Shown here in pieces: positions 13,922 through 20,015 of a stretch of 20,015 nucleotides of DNA (the stretch's first letter is position 1; each line of letters starts with the position of its first letter). The stretch is taken from the NCBI GenBank assembly GCA_900543305.1, contig UQQZ01000047.1, positions 1 through 20,015 of the forward strand. The letters are read 5' to 3'. The position numbers were made by a program, and so were the translations under genes. Below the pieces are notes generated by a model that saw only the letters and a list, made by a program, of their open reading frames with translations, had not been told where the DNA came from and ran no database searches. Source of the stretch: an uncultured Oscillospiraceae bacterium (GTDB lineage: Bacteria > Bacillota > Clostridia > Oscillospirales > Acutalibacteraceae).

Positions 13922-14860
13922 TTATGCCTCCTCCAGCTTGACTCTCGGGTCGATAATACCATAGACCAGGTCTACCACCAGGTTGGCCAGAATCAGGAAG
14001 GCCCCGTAGAAAATGGTGGTACCGGAGATCATGGTGTAGTCGTAAACCTGGATGCTCTGCACGAAGTAACGGCCCAAGCCGGGGATGGAGAAGATGTTCT
14101 CCACCACGAAGGCGCCTGTTAAAACGCCGGCGGTGATGGGTCCCAAAACGGTAACCACAGGCATGATGGAGTTGCGCAGGGCATGCTTCCAGATAATGGC
14201 GGGCTGGGAAAGGCCCTTGGCCTTAGCGGTCTTGATGTAATCCTGGCCCAGCACGTCCAGCATGGAGGTACGGGTCAGACGGGAAATCTGCGCCAGAGAG
14301 CCGAAGCCCAGAGCAAACACCGGCAGGATCTTGGAGTTCAAAGCGCTCCATCCGGTGGTGGCGAAGATGGCGGTTCCCGCTGCCCGGGTCAATTGCAGGC
14401 CCAGATAATATTGGAGGATCGAACCCACAATGAAACTTGGCACGGACACGCCGATCAAGGCGATGAGCATGCAGACGGTGTCCAGGGCGCGGCCATGCTT
14501 GATGGCGGCAATGGTGCCCAGAATGACACCCAACACAAAGGCAAAGATAATGGCCCGGATGCCCACGTCAAAGGAGACCACGAAGGATTCTCCGATGATG
14601 GTGGTGACGGGACGGTTGTTTTGCAGGGAAAGACCCAGATCGCCGTGCAGGCAATTGCCGAGATACATAAGGTACTGCACCCAAACAGGCTTGTCCAAGC
14701 CGTACTTGGCGTAAAGTGCGTCCATAGTGGCCTGGGGCAGCTGTTTGTCACCGATAAAGGGGTCGCCGGGCAGCAGACGCTGCATGAAGAAGGTCAGGGT
14801 GACCAGCACAAACAAGGTGACAATGGCATAGCCGATTCGCTTGAGAAAATACTTTAACAT
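13922..14860 (-). CDS. oppB: Oligopeptide ABC transporter, permease OppB
   Basis: The 312-residue permease has an N-terminal helix (about 10-28) followed by LLPGDPF, the typical OppB/DppB motif. Five more hydrophobic segments follow, with an EAA loop at about 211-230 (TAKAKGLSQPAIIWKHALRN) and the conserved ending VYGIIDPRVKL. The ATG at 14860 follows AAAGGAGG with about 10 bases between; an upstream in-frame start at 14920 has no such site. It is the first gene of the oppBCDF block, preceded by a 275-base gap with two hairpins that separates it from oppA. Confidence 0.93.
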   Translation of the reverse strand: MLKYFLKRIGYAIVTLFVLVTLTFFMQRLLPGDPFIGDKQLPQATMDALYAKYGLDKPVWVQYLMYLGNCLHGDLGLSLQNNRPVTTIIGESFVVSFDVGIRAIIFAFVLGVILGTIAAIKHGRALDTVCMLIALIGVSVPSFIVGSILQYYLGLQLTRAAGTAIFATTGWSALNSKILPVFALGFGSLAQISRLTRTSMLDVLGQDYIKTAKAKGLSQPAIIWKHALRNSIMPVVTVLGPITAGVLTGAFVVENIFSIPGLGRYFVQSIQVYDYTMISGTTIFYGAFLILANLVVDLVYGIIDPRVKLEEA

Positions 14861-14910
14861 GCGGCAATTTCCTCCTTTCCAATATTTTTTAATGTAAATC
14901 AAGACTGAAA

Positions 14911-14945
14911 GGCGCTCCAAAGGCCACCCACGGGCCTTTTGCGCC
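14911..14945 (-). terminator. Hairpin in the oppA-oppB gap, nearest oppB
   Basis: GGCGC and AAAGGCC pair with GGCCTTT and GCGCC (12 bp, with an internal loop), and the minus strand continues TTTCAGTCTTGATTT. The U-tract is weak, so this may be an attenuating or RNA-stabilising hairpin rather than a full terminator. It lies about 50 bases before the oppB start. Confidence 0.5.
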
Positions 14946-15033
14946 AGGAAAGGAGTGCCTCTCCCACAGATGCAATCACCATGGAACCAGGTTCACCTTC
15001 CCCATTCCCCCGGATCTCCCGGGAAAGGACCTT

Positions 15034-15101
15034 AAAAACACCGCGGGGCGAGGACGCCGAAACGCCCTCGCCTGTGTACAACAGATCGTTATAGCGCGGT
15101 G
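15034..15101 (-). terminator. Terminator-like nested hairpin just after oppA
   Basis: On the minus strand an outer stem, CACCGCG/CGCGGTG (15101-15095 with 15045-15039), encloses an inner stem, GGCGAGG/CCTCGCC (15072-15066 with 15053-15047). The outer arm runs directly into TTTTT (15038-15034). It begins about 35 bases after the oppA stop. Partial termination here would lower oppBCDF relative to oppA. Confidence 0.6.
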
Positions 15102-15135
15102 ATTAAAGTCGTGCTGCTTGCTGCTTTGGTTTTAC

Positions 15136-16914
15136 TTAGGCAGCCAGCTCCACATAGGTATACCGAGTCTGGAAGTTGGTCAGACGCAGGCCGCCCAAAA
15201 TCTTATCGGCATTGTAAGTGTAAGCATCGCTTCTCCAATAGCAGGGAATGATGGGATACTCGTCGAAGATGATCTTCTCGCAGTCATAGAAGGCCTGCTG
15301 ACGAGCTTCCAGATCTTCGTGGCCGTCACCAGCCTGAGCAATCAGAGAGTCATACTCCTCGCTGCTCCAGCCGCTGTCGTTGTTACCGCCATCGGTAACC
15401 CACAGATCCAGGAAGGTCATAGGATCGTTGTAGTCGGGGGACCAACCGGTGATGGACAGGCAATAGTTGCCGTTCTGACGGTTGGTAGCGCCCTGCTTGG
15501 TGATCATGGGATTGATGGTGACCTCGATGCCCAGATTCTGTCTCCACTGCTCCTGATAGAAAGCAGCCTGAGTCTGAGAAGTCTTGTCATCGCCGCAGTC
15601 GATGGTGATGTGAGCGGACAGGTCTTCCACAGTGCAGCCCAGCTCGGACAGAGCGGTCTCCAGGTAGCCCTTAGCAGCTTCCACATCGCCGGTGCCAGGA
15701 GCCAGATCGCCGTACTCGGCATTCAGAGCCTCCTGGAAGGAGGAGTTGTTGTTGCCGAACACCGAAGGAGGCGTAAAGCTGGTCATGGGCTGGTTGTCGT
15801 TCTGATACACGGCATCGATCATGGCCTGCTTGTCGAAGCCCAGAGCCAGAGCACGACGCAGGTTCACGTTGGACAGGTACTGATCCTTGCAGTTGACCAT
15901 CATGTAGAAGGAAGAACCGGGAGTCATGCTGGTGACTTCGTAGCCGGCATCCTTAGCCTGCTGCATCAGCTGGCCGCTGGTCAGATCGGTGTAATCCAGT
16001 TCGCCGGACATGTAGGAGGTCAGAGCCGCCTGAGCGTCGGTGATGATCCGATAGGTGATCTGCTCAACCTGGATGTCGCCAGCGCCGTGCCAAGCGTCGT
16101 TCTTCTGGATGACCATCTGGCTGTCATGAGACCACTCCACCATGGCGAAGGGGCCATTGGTGCAGAAGTATTCAGCCTCGGTGTTGTAGCTGTCAGCGCC
16201 AACGGCCTCGTAGAACTTCTGGTTTACAGGAGCCAGAGTGCCGAAGGTGAACAGATAAGTAGCATAGGGGATAGCCTTCTCCAGGGTGACTTCCAGAGTG
16301 GAGTCGTCAACCACCTTGACGCCAACGTCTTCCCACTCGCATTCGCCGTTCAGGTAAGCTTCGGCGTTCTTGATGAAGTAGAGCATGTAGGCGTAGTCAG
16401 CCGCCACATCGGGAGTCAGAACCTGCTGCCAAGCAAAAGCAAAGTCGTTGGCAGTGACAGGATCGCCGTTGGTCCACACGCCGTCGTCACGGAGATGGAA
16501 AGTGTAAACAGTGCCATCGTCGGAGACATCCACACTCTCGGCAGCGCCGGGCTGGGGCACGTCGTTCTCGTCCAGAACGTACAGAGTCTCATACAGGTGG
16601 CCAATCAAGTTGAACTCAATGGCGTAGGTGGAGAGCATGGTGTTCAAGCCGGTGGGCTCCATGCCAGCACGAACGTTCAAGTTCTTGGAAGGATCCACAT
16701 CCTTGCGGGTGAACAGAGTCACTTCGCCGGTGGCAGCGCTGCCGCCGTCGTCAGTGGTGCTGCTGGTATCGTCCCCAGCGCCGCTGCTGGTCTCTGTGCT
16801 GGTGGTTCCGCTGCTGGTAGTGGTGCTGCTGGTAGAATCGTCACCGCAAGCGGTGAAGGTCATGCACACCATAGCCAGGGCGAGAACAACAGCCAGAATT
16901 TTTCTGAGCTTCAT
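15136..16914 (-). CDS. oppA: Oligopeptide-binding lipoprotein OppA (SBP_bac_5)
   Basis: This 592-residue extracytoplasmic receptor captures peptides for OppBCDF. The signal peptide MKLRKILAVVLALAMVCMTF ends in a lipobox with C23 (TFTAC), so the mature protein is lipid-anchored. A linker of about 50 residues, almost only Ser, Thr, Gly and Asp (about 24-75), spaces the folded domain from the membrane. The SBP_bac_5 domain follows, with typical elements such as LYETLYVLDEN, YTFHLRDDGVWTNGDPVTANDF, NLRRALALGFD and GWSPDYNDP. The ATG at 16914 is preceded by AGGGGG 7 bases away; an in-frame start at 16968 would spoil the signal peptide. It is the promoter-proximal gene of the opp locus. Confidence 0.95.
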   Translation of the reverse strand: MKLRKILAVVLALAMVCMTFTACGDDSTSSTTTSSGTTSTETSSGAGDDTSSTTDDGGSAATGEVTLFTRKDVDPSKNLNVRAGMEPTGLNTMLSTYAIEFNLIGHLYETLYVLDENDVPQPGAAESVDVSDDGTVYTFHLRDDGVWTNGDPVTANDFAFAWQQVLTPDVAADYAYMLYFIKNAEAYLNGECEWEDVGVKVVDDSTLEVTLEKAIPYATYLFTFGTLAPVNQKFYEAVGADSYNTEAEYFCTNGPFAMVEWSHDSQMVIQKNDAWHGAGDIQVEQITYRIITDAQAALTSYMSGELDYTDLTSGQLMQQAKDAGYEVTSMTPGSSFYMMVNCKDQYLSNVNLRRALALGFDKQAMIDAVYQNDNQPMTSFTPPSVFGNNNSSFQEALNAEYGDLAPGTGDVEAAKGYLETALSELGCTVEDLSAHITIDCGDDKTSQTQAAFYQEQWRQNLGIEVTINPMITKQGATNRQNGNYCLSITGWSPDYNDPMTFLDLWVTDGGNNDSGWSSEEYDSLIAQAGDGHEDLEARQQAFYDCEKIIFDEYPIIPCYWRSDAYTYNADKILGGLRLTNFQTRYTYVELAA

Positions 16915-16985
16915 TCGAATTCCCCCTGATATTCTAGGAAAAATTTTATGAGCCTGTGGGGTCACCATCGGCTCACAATGGTGTT

Positions 16986-17014
16986 ATGATACACCAAATT
17001 GCAAAATTTTGCAA
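16986..17014 (-). promoter_or_regulatory. oppA promoter with a 16-bp palindrome over the -35 region
   Basis: The minus strand has TTGCAA (17009-17014), a 17-base spacer and TATCAT (16986-16991), predicting a start near 16979. The -35 hexamer is the left end of a perfect palindrome, TTGCAAAATTTTGCAA (16999-17014), which extends into the spacer. A symmetric site covering the -35 is the classical position for a repressor operator. The binding protein is unknown; a nitrogen or amino-acid regulator would make sense for an Opp system. Confidence 0.65.
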
Positions 17015-17313
17015 CTGTTATAAATGAAAAATTCATATTTGAGAAAGGGGCCTTTTTGGGTAAATTAACTACTTTTCTCATTTTTTCGCCTGGAAACTCC
17101 GAATTTATCTCAGTTTTGTAACCTTTCCCATGGGTTTCCAGTGGGTTTTGTCCCCTTTTTCCCGTGCGTTTTTCACAAATCCTCTCTAGAAGGACACCCG
17201 TCTTCCCCTCCTGGTTTTTGCAATTTTCCCTTTTTTCTTTTGCGAAAAGATGTTCCTTTTTTGTGCCGACCTTCAAAACTCCCCTGGATTTTCTGGTAAA
17301 TAGCCCTGTTTTG

Positions 17314-17322
17314 TGGTAAGAT
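17314..17322 (+). promoter_or_regulatory. Possible extended -10 promoter of the YihY-family gene
   Basis: TGGTAAGAT is an extended -10 (TGN followed by TAAGAT at 17317-17322), about 70 bases before the GTG start. No good -35 lies 16-18 bases upstream (best is TGGTAA at 17294), which extended -10 promoters tolerate. The call is tentative. Confidence 0.35.
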
Positions 17323-17389
17323 AAAAGGAAAACAGACTGCTAAACTGCCGCCAACTTACCCACTGCGATTTAGGAAAGGAGGATGCCCT

Positions 17390-18301
17390 GTGAAGCTGCT
17401 GAAAAAGCATGTCAGCTGGTTCATGGAGCGGGTGGACCGAGACCGTCTGGATTCCAGCGCCGCCCACGGGGCATTTTTTCTCATCATCTCCTTTTTGCCA
17501 TTTGTGGCCTTTTTGCTGACCCTCATGCAGCAGATTCACTTTGGTGACGGGGTCACCTTGATCGAGGCGGCTCTGCAGGTGTTCCCCGAAAGCGTGGCCC
17601 TGTATCTGGAGTCCCTGCTGCCCGACCCCTTACAGTCCTCCGGTGTGATTCCTGTGGCAGTGATCGCCGCCATCTGGTCCTCCTCCATGGGCATGTTGGC
17701 CATCATCAAGGGGCTGGATCAGATTTTCCAGGCCAAGGAAACCCGGGGATATTTTCATCTGCGGGCAGTGGCCGTGGTGTATGTGATCATCTTCGCCGCG
17801 GTGCTGATTGTGGCGGCGGCTCTGCTGGTATTCGGTTCCACCATCTACCGGAACCTATTGGAACATTCCCCGCCTTTTTTCGCCACTTTGCTCATCAATT
17901 TTAAATCTCTGGCAGGCTTTATTCTGCTGTTTCTCTTTTTCACGCTACTCTACTGTGGCGTGCCCCGAAGCCGGCCCAAGTTTCTGCACAATGTGGCGGG
18001 AGCCGCGTTCAGCGCGGCTGGCTGGGTGTTGTTCTCCTACTTTTTCTCTCTGTTTGTGGAAAATTTCTCCGACTTCTCCATTTACGGCAGCCTTGCCACC
18101 TTGGTGATCCTGATGTTCTGGCTGTTCTTCTGCATGTACATCATGTTCCTGGGGGCGGAGGTCAGCATGTGGCTGGAACACAGCGGCATCGGCATGGACC
18201 TGAAAAACCTGCGGAAGAAACACCGGAAAAAACACCAGCGGAAACAGCGGGAACGCCAGGAGCGACGCTTGTCCGCCCCATCTTCAACCAAAAAGGAGTG
18301 A
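17390..18301 (+). CDS. YihY/UPF0761-family inner-membrane protein (often mislabelled RNase BN)
   Basis: The 303 residues fit the YihY/virulence-factor-BrkB family: a short basic N terminus, DSSAAHGAFFLIISFLPF (the conserved start of helix 1, around 21-38), about six membrane segments, and GSLATLVILMFWLFFCMYIMFLGAE near the end. The family's older name, ribonuclease BN, came from a wrong gene assignment; its real function is unsettled. The last 40 residues are very basic (KKHRKKHQRKQRERQERR) and would lie in the cytoplasm. The start is GTG at 17390, with AAAGGAGG 7 bases upstream. The stop codon is 6 bases before the next gene's TTG start, so the two are probably coupled. Confidence 0.9.
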   Translation: MKLLKKHVSWFMERVDRDRLDSSAAHGAFFLIISFLPFVAFLLTLMQQIHFGDGVTLIEAALQVFPESVALYLESLLPDPLQSSGVIPVAVIAAIWSSSMGMLAIIKGLDQIFQAKETRGYFHLRAVAVVYVIIFAAVLIVAAALLVFGSTIYRNLLEHSPPFFATLLINFKSLAGFILLFLFFTLLYCGVPRSRPKFLHNVAGAAFSAAGWVLFSYFFSLFVENFSDFSIYGSLATLVILMFWLFFCMYIMFLGAEVSMWLEHSGIGMDLKNLRKKHRKKHQRKQRERQERRLSAPSSTKKE

Positions 18302-18307
18302 GCTCTT

Positions 18308-19543
18308 TTGCCAACCTTTCACGCCGACCTCTCCCAATTGAAATCTTTTTTTGACGCCTGGGGGCAGGACCTGTTTGCCCTGTGTTATTTGGAAACCGGA
18401 CACGCCAGCCGGGCTCTGGACTTGATGGTGGTCTCTCTGTGCGATATGGTTTCCGGGCCCAAGACCTGGAATCAGGTTCTCCAGGGCCGGGAAGGCTTTC
18501 TGGGAGTGGCCTACCGCAACTGTGTGGACGATTCTCTCCGCCGGCCCAAGCGGCCGAAAAAGCGGAAACGGGACGGAGAAGTCCAGGAAACACCCCGGTT
18601 TTCCTTCCCCTTTTCCATCACCGACCCCCTCCGTGGTGTGATGCGCCTGCGCCTGCCCCACAAGGGGGCCCTGTTCTGCCGGGACAGGCTGGAACTTTCT
18701 GGCCAGGAAGCCGCCCGAGTCCTGGGGATTTCCCCGGCCCGGTGGCAGCGGCTGGCTCAGGCCGCCCAGAAAAAAGCCAAAATCACCCTGATCCAATCCC
18801 AGGCCGCCCTTCGGTCCCTGGCCCCCGGGGAAGGGGTGCTGGACTTCGTCTGGGAGGAATTTGTGTTCCAGCAAGGGAAGCCGGGATTTGCCAGCCGCCA
18901 ACGGTACCGGAAGATGCGTCGGGTCATGGATACGGTGATGCCTCTGCTGGCCGTGTTGGTGGTGGCTCTGGGGGTATTCGCCTTTTTCGGGGTGGAATAC
19001 GGCTGGTTTGGAGGCACCCCATACACCCAGACCAAGCCCTTGGACGGGGTGGTGGCCTCGGACATCTACGGGGGAACCTCCCAGGAAGACGTTGCCCAAT
19101 GGGTGGGAGACGTGTCGGTCTTTGTGCCTGATGGGGAGAGCTTCGTGGAATATGTGGTCCACGACACCCCCGGAGATCTGGAGGACATTCTCCGGCAGAT
19201 GGTATACCTGGGAGGGGCTCCGGAAGGGGTGAGCCTCCTTTCCGCCAACCTGGATGACGGAGGCACTGAAAGCCGGGAAGGCAGCACCGTCACTTACAGC
19301 CAGGGGGACACCTTGTCCCTGACGGTGGAACTGTCGGAGCAGGCAGCCTCCCTGTCCGGGGAGGAAGGTGTCCGGATGCTCCAGGCCATGACAGCCACTT
19401 TCTCCTCCTACACCCAGAACCTGACCAACATTTCCATCCGGTGCGGGGGAGAAGAGCTCACCGTGGAAGGCCATACCGCCCAGGAATTTTTGGGCGGTGA
19501 GCTCACTGTGTCCCGCACCGTGGACACGGATTACCGGACATAA
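18308..19543 (+). CDS. Membrane-anchored ECF-sigma-like protein with GerMN-like outer domain
   Basis: The 411-residue protein has three parts. Residues 1-165 resemble a diverged ECF sigma factor. About 14-85 match region 2 (FALCYLETGHASRALDLMV, then GFLGVAYRNCVDDSLRRPKR). About 112-160 match region 4, with the helix-turn-helix LELSGQEAARVLGISPARW. Residues 209-228 form one membrane helix (VMPLLAVLVVALGVFAFFGV), preceded by basic residues, so the N terminus is cytoplasmic. Residues 235-411 would be outside; their pattern (LEDILRQMVYLGGAPEG, then DTLSLTVELS, then a conserved C-terminal strand set) resembles the GerMN domain of sporulation and germination proteins, a weak but plausible match. 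The acidic residues of region 2 are poorly kept, so it may not be an active sigma factor. The start is TTG at 18308 with AAGGAG 9 bases upstream; there is no better ATG. Confidence 0.7.
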   Translation: MPTFHADLSQLKSFFDAWGQDLFALCYLETGHASRALDLMVVSLCDMVSGPKTWNQVLQGREGFLGVAYRNCVDDSLRRPKRPKKRKRDGEVQETPRFSFPFSITDPLRGVMRLRLPHKGALFCRDRLELSGQEAARVLGISPARWQRLAQAAQKKAKITLIQSQAALRSLAPGEGVLDFVWEEFVFQQGKPGFASRQRYRKMRRVMDTVMPLLAVLVVALGVFAFFGVEYGWFGGTPYTQTKPLDGVVASDIYGGTSQEDVAQWVGDVSVFVPDGESFVEYVVHDTPGDLEDILRQMVYLGGAPEGVSLLSANLDDGGTESREGSTVTYSQGDTLSLTVELSEQAASLSGEEGVRMLQAMTATFSSYTQNLTNISIRCGGEELTVEGHTAQEFLGGELTVSRTVDTDYRT

Positions 19544-19586
19544 AGTTTGAGTACATAGTATTGTTTTATAGAAAGGCGGACCTATC

Positions 19587-20015
19587 ATGAAACATAAACG
19601 CATTTTGGTCATCGACGGCCAAGGGGGCAGAATGGGGGCCACTTTGGTGGCCCAGTGCAAGGCAGCGGCCCTGCCTGCGGAGATCATCGCCATCGGGGCC
19701 AATTCTGCGGCCACCGCCGACATGCTCAAAGCCGGCGCCGATGCCGCCGCCACCGGAGAAAATCCCGTGGTGGTCAACGCCGCCACAGCGGATATCATTG
19801 CGGGCCCCATGGGGATCCTCACCGCCAACGCCCTTTTGGGGGAAATCACCCCCGCCATGGCGGCCGCGGTCTCCGAAAGCCCTGCCCAAAAGCTGCTGAT
19901 CCCCGTCAACCGGTGCTCCGTCACCGTGGTGGGAGTGGAGCAGCTCTCCCTGGGAGAGTATGTAAAATTGGCCGTCCAGGCGGCGGGAGAACTGCTTGCC
20001 GATCTCAGCCAGTGA
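19587..20015 (+). CDS. DUF3842 family protein
   Basis: The 142-residue protein begins with KRILVIDGQGGRMG, a glycine-rich nucleotide-binding-like loop (residues 10-17) after a first beta strand. It continues with the stretches typical of DUF3842: EIIAIGANSAATADMLKAGAD, ATGENPVVVN, DIIAGPMGILTANALLGEITP and LIPVNRCSVTVVGV. The function is unknown; the fold is probably Rossmann-like and cytoplasmic. The ATG at 19587 follows AAAGGCGG, and the stop codon coincides with the window edge, so the gene is complete. It is 43 bases after the sigma-like gene with no terminator between, so probably in the same operon. Confidence 0.9.
   Translation: MKHKRILVIDGQGGRMGATLVAQCKAAALPAEIIAIGANSAATADMLKAGADAAATGENPVVVNAATADIIAGPMGILTANALLGEITPAMAAAVSESPAQKLLIPVNRCSVTVVGVEQLSLGEYVKLAVQAAGELLADLSQ

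Larger units (their letters stand above)
16915..17389. other. Divergent intergenic region between oppA and the YihY-family gene
   Basis: The 475 bases are A/T-rich compared with the genes on either side. They contain the oppA promoter and palindrome at 16986-17014 and a possible YihY-gene promoter near 17314. Between 17041 and 17300 I see no gene: a minus-strand open frame of about 100 codons there begins with TTG, has no ribosome-binding site and overlaps the oppA promoter. A small AAAGG/CCTTT hairpin at 17045-17056 is the only other structure. Confidence 0.6.

Noticed and set aside
15118..16929. A 603-codon plus-strand frame antisense to oppA
   Set aside because: Mirror of the oppA coding frame; no ribosome-binding site or family signature. 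oppA has a signal peptide and full SBP_bac_5 domain.
16962..17276. A 104-codon minus-strand frame upstream of oppA
   Set aside because: TTG start without a ribosome-binding site, Lys-rich A/T-type composition and overlap with the oppA promoter and palindrome.
17390..18301. Annotation as ribonuclease BN
   Set aside because: True RNase BN/Z is a metallo-beta-lactamase-fold enzyme; this is a multi-pass membrane protein with no such motifs.
18284..19924. A 546-codon minus-strand frame antisense to the sigma-like and DUF3842 genes
   Set aside because: It spans two plus-strand genes with good ribosome-binding sites, and its composition is typical of antisense GC-rich translation.

Overview
The window is G+C-rich and looks like a low-GC-phylum (Firmicutes/Bacillota) chromosome of the class Clostridia, most likely an Oscillospirales-type gut anaerobe. 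This rests on strong AGGAGG-type ribosome-binding sites, a cysteine T-box leader, a LexA box of the Bacillus type, a clostridial long-form PRPP synthetase and a DUF3842 protein. The taxon is inference; no rRNA is present. Everything from base 1 to about 17,000 is read on the minus strand, and the last 2.6 kb on the plus strand.

Layout on the minus strand, right to left. An oligopeptide ABC importer (oppA, then oppBCDF) covers 10966-16914. oppA has its own palindrome-overlapped promoter and is separated from oppBCDF by two hairpins, which should set a high ratio of binding protein to permease. A GH42 beta-galactosidase (8808-10841) and a PRPP synthetase (7409-8587) follow as single genes. Next is a cysteine T-box leader (6828-7092) with a UGC specifier, driving cysE and cysS, so cysteine synthesis and cysteine charging share one tRNA-Cys sensor. 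An M28-family metallopeptidase (3258-4535) follows. Then comes a two-gene unit: an ABC-F ATPase and a small P-loop kinase-like protein (683-2735). The unit has a strong promoter, a roughly 250-nt leader, a possible three-codon leader ORF and a terminator-like hairpin just before the ABC-F ribosome-binding site, which is the architecture of antibiotic-responsive attenuation. The 5' part of recA, with promoter and LexA box, ends the window at base 1.

Layout on the plus strand: a YihY-family membrane protein (17390-18301), then an unusual predicted protein joining an ECF-sigma-like cytoplasmic part, one membrane helix and a GerMN-like outer part (18308-19543), then a DUF3842 protein (19587-20015). 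The three are tightly spaced and probably co-transcribed.

Two families of intergenic direct repeats stand out: a GC-rich array at 3047-3252, and two 82-bp copies 118 bp apart at 7154-7353. The items most worth following are the ABC-F leader with its kinase partner and the sigma-like/membrane/GerMN fusion. No CRISPR array, prophage, transposase or tRNA/rRNA gene was seen.
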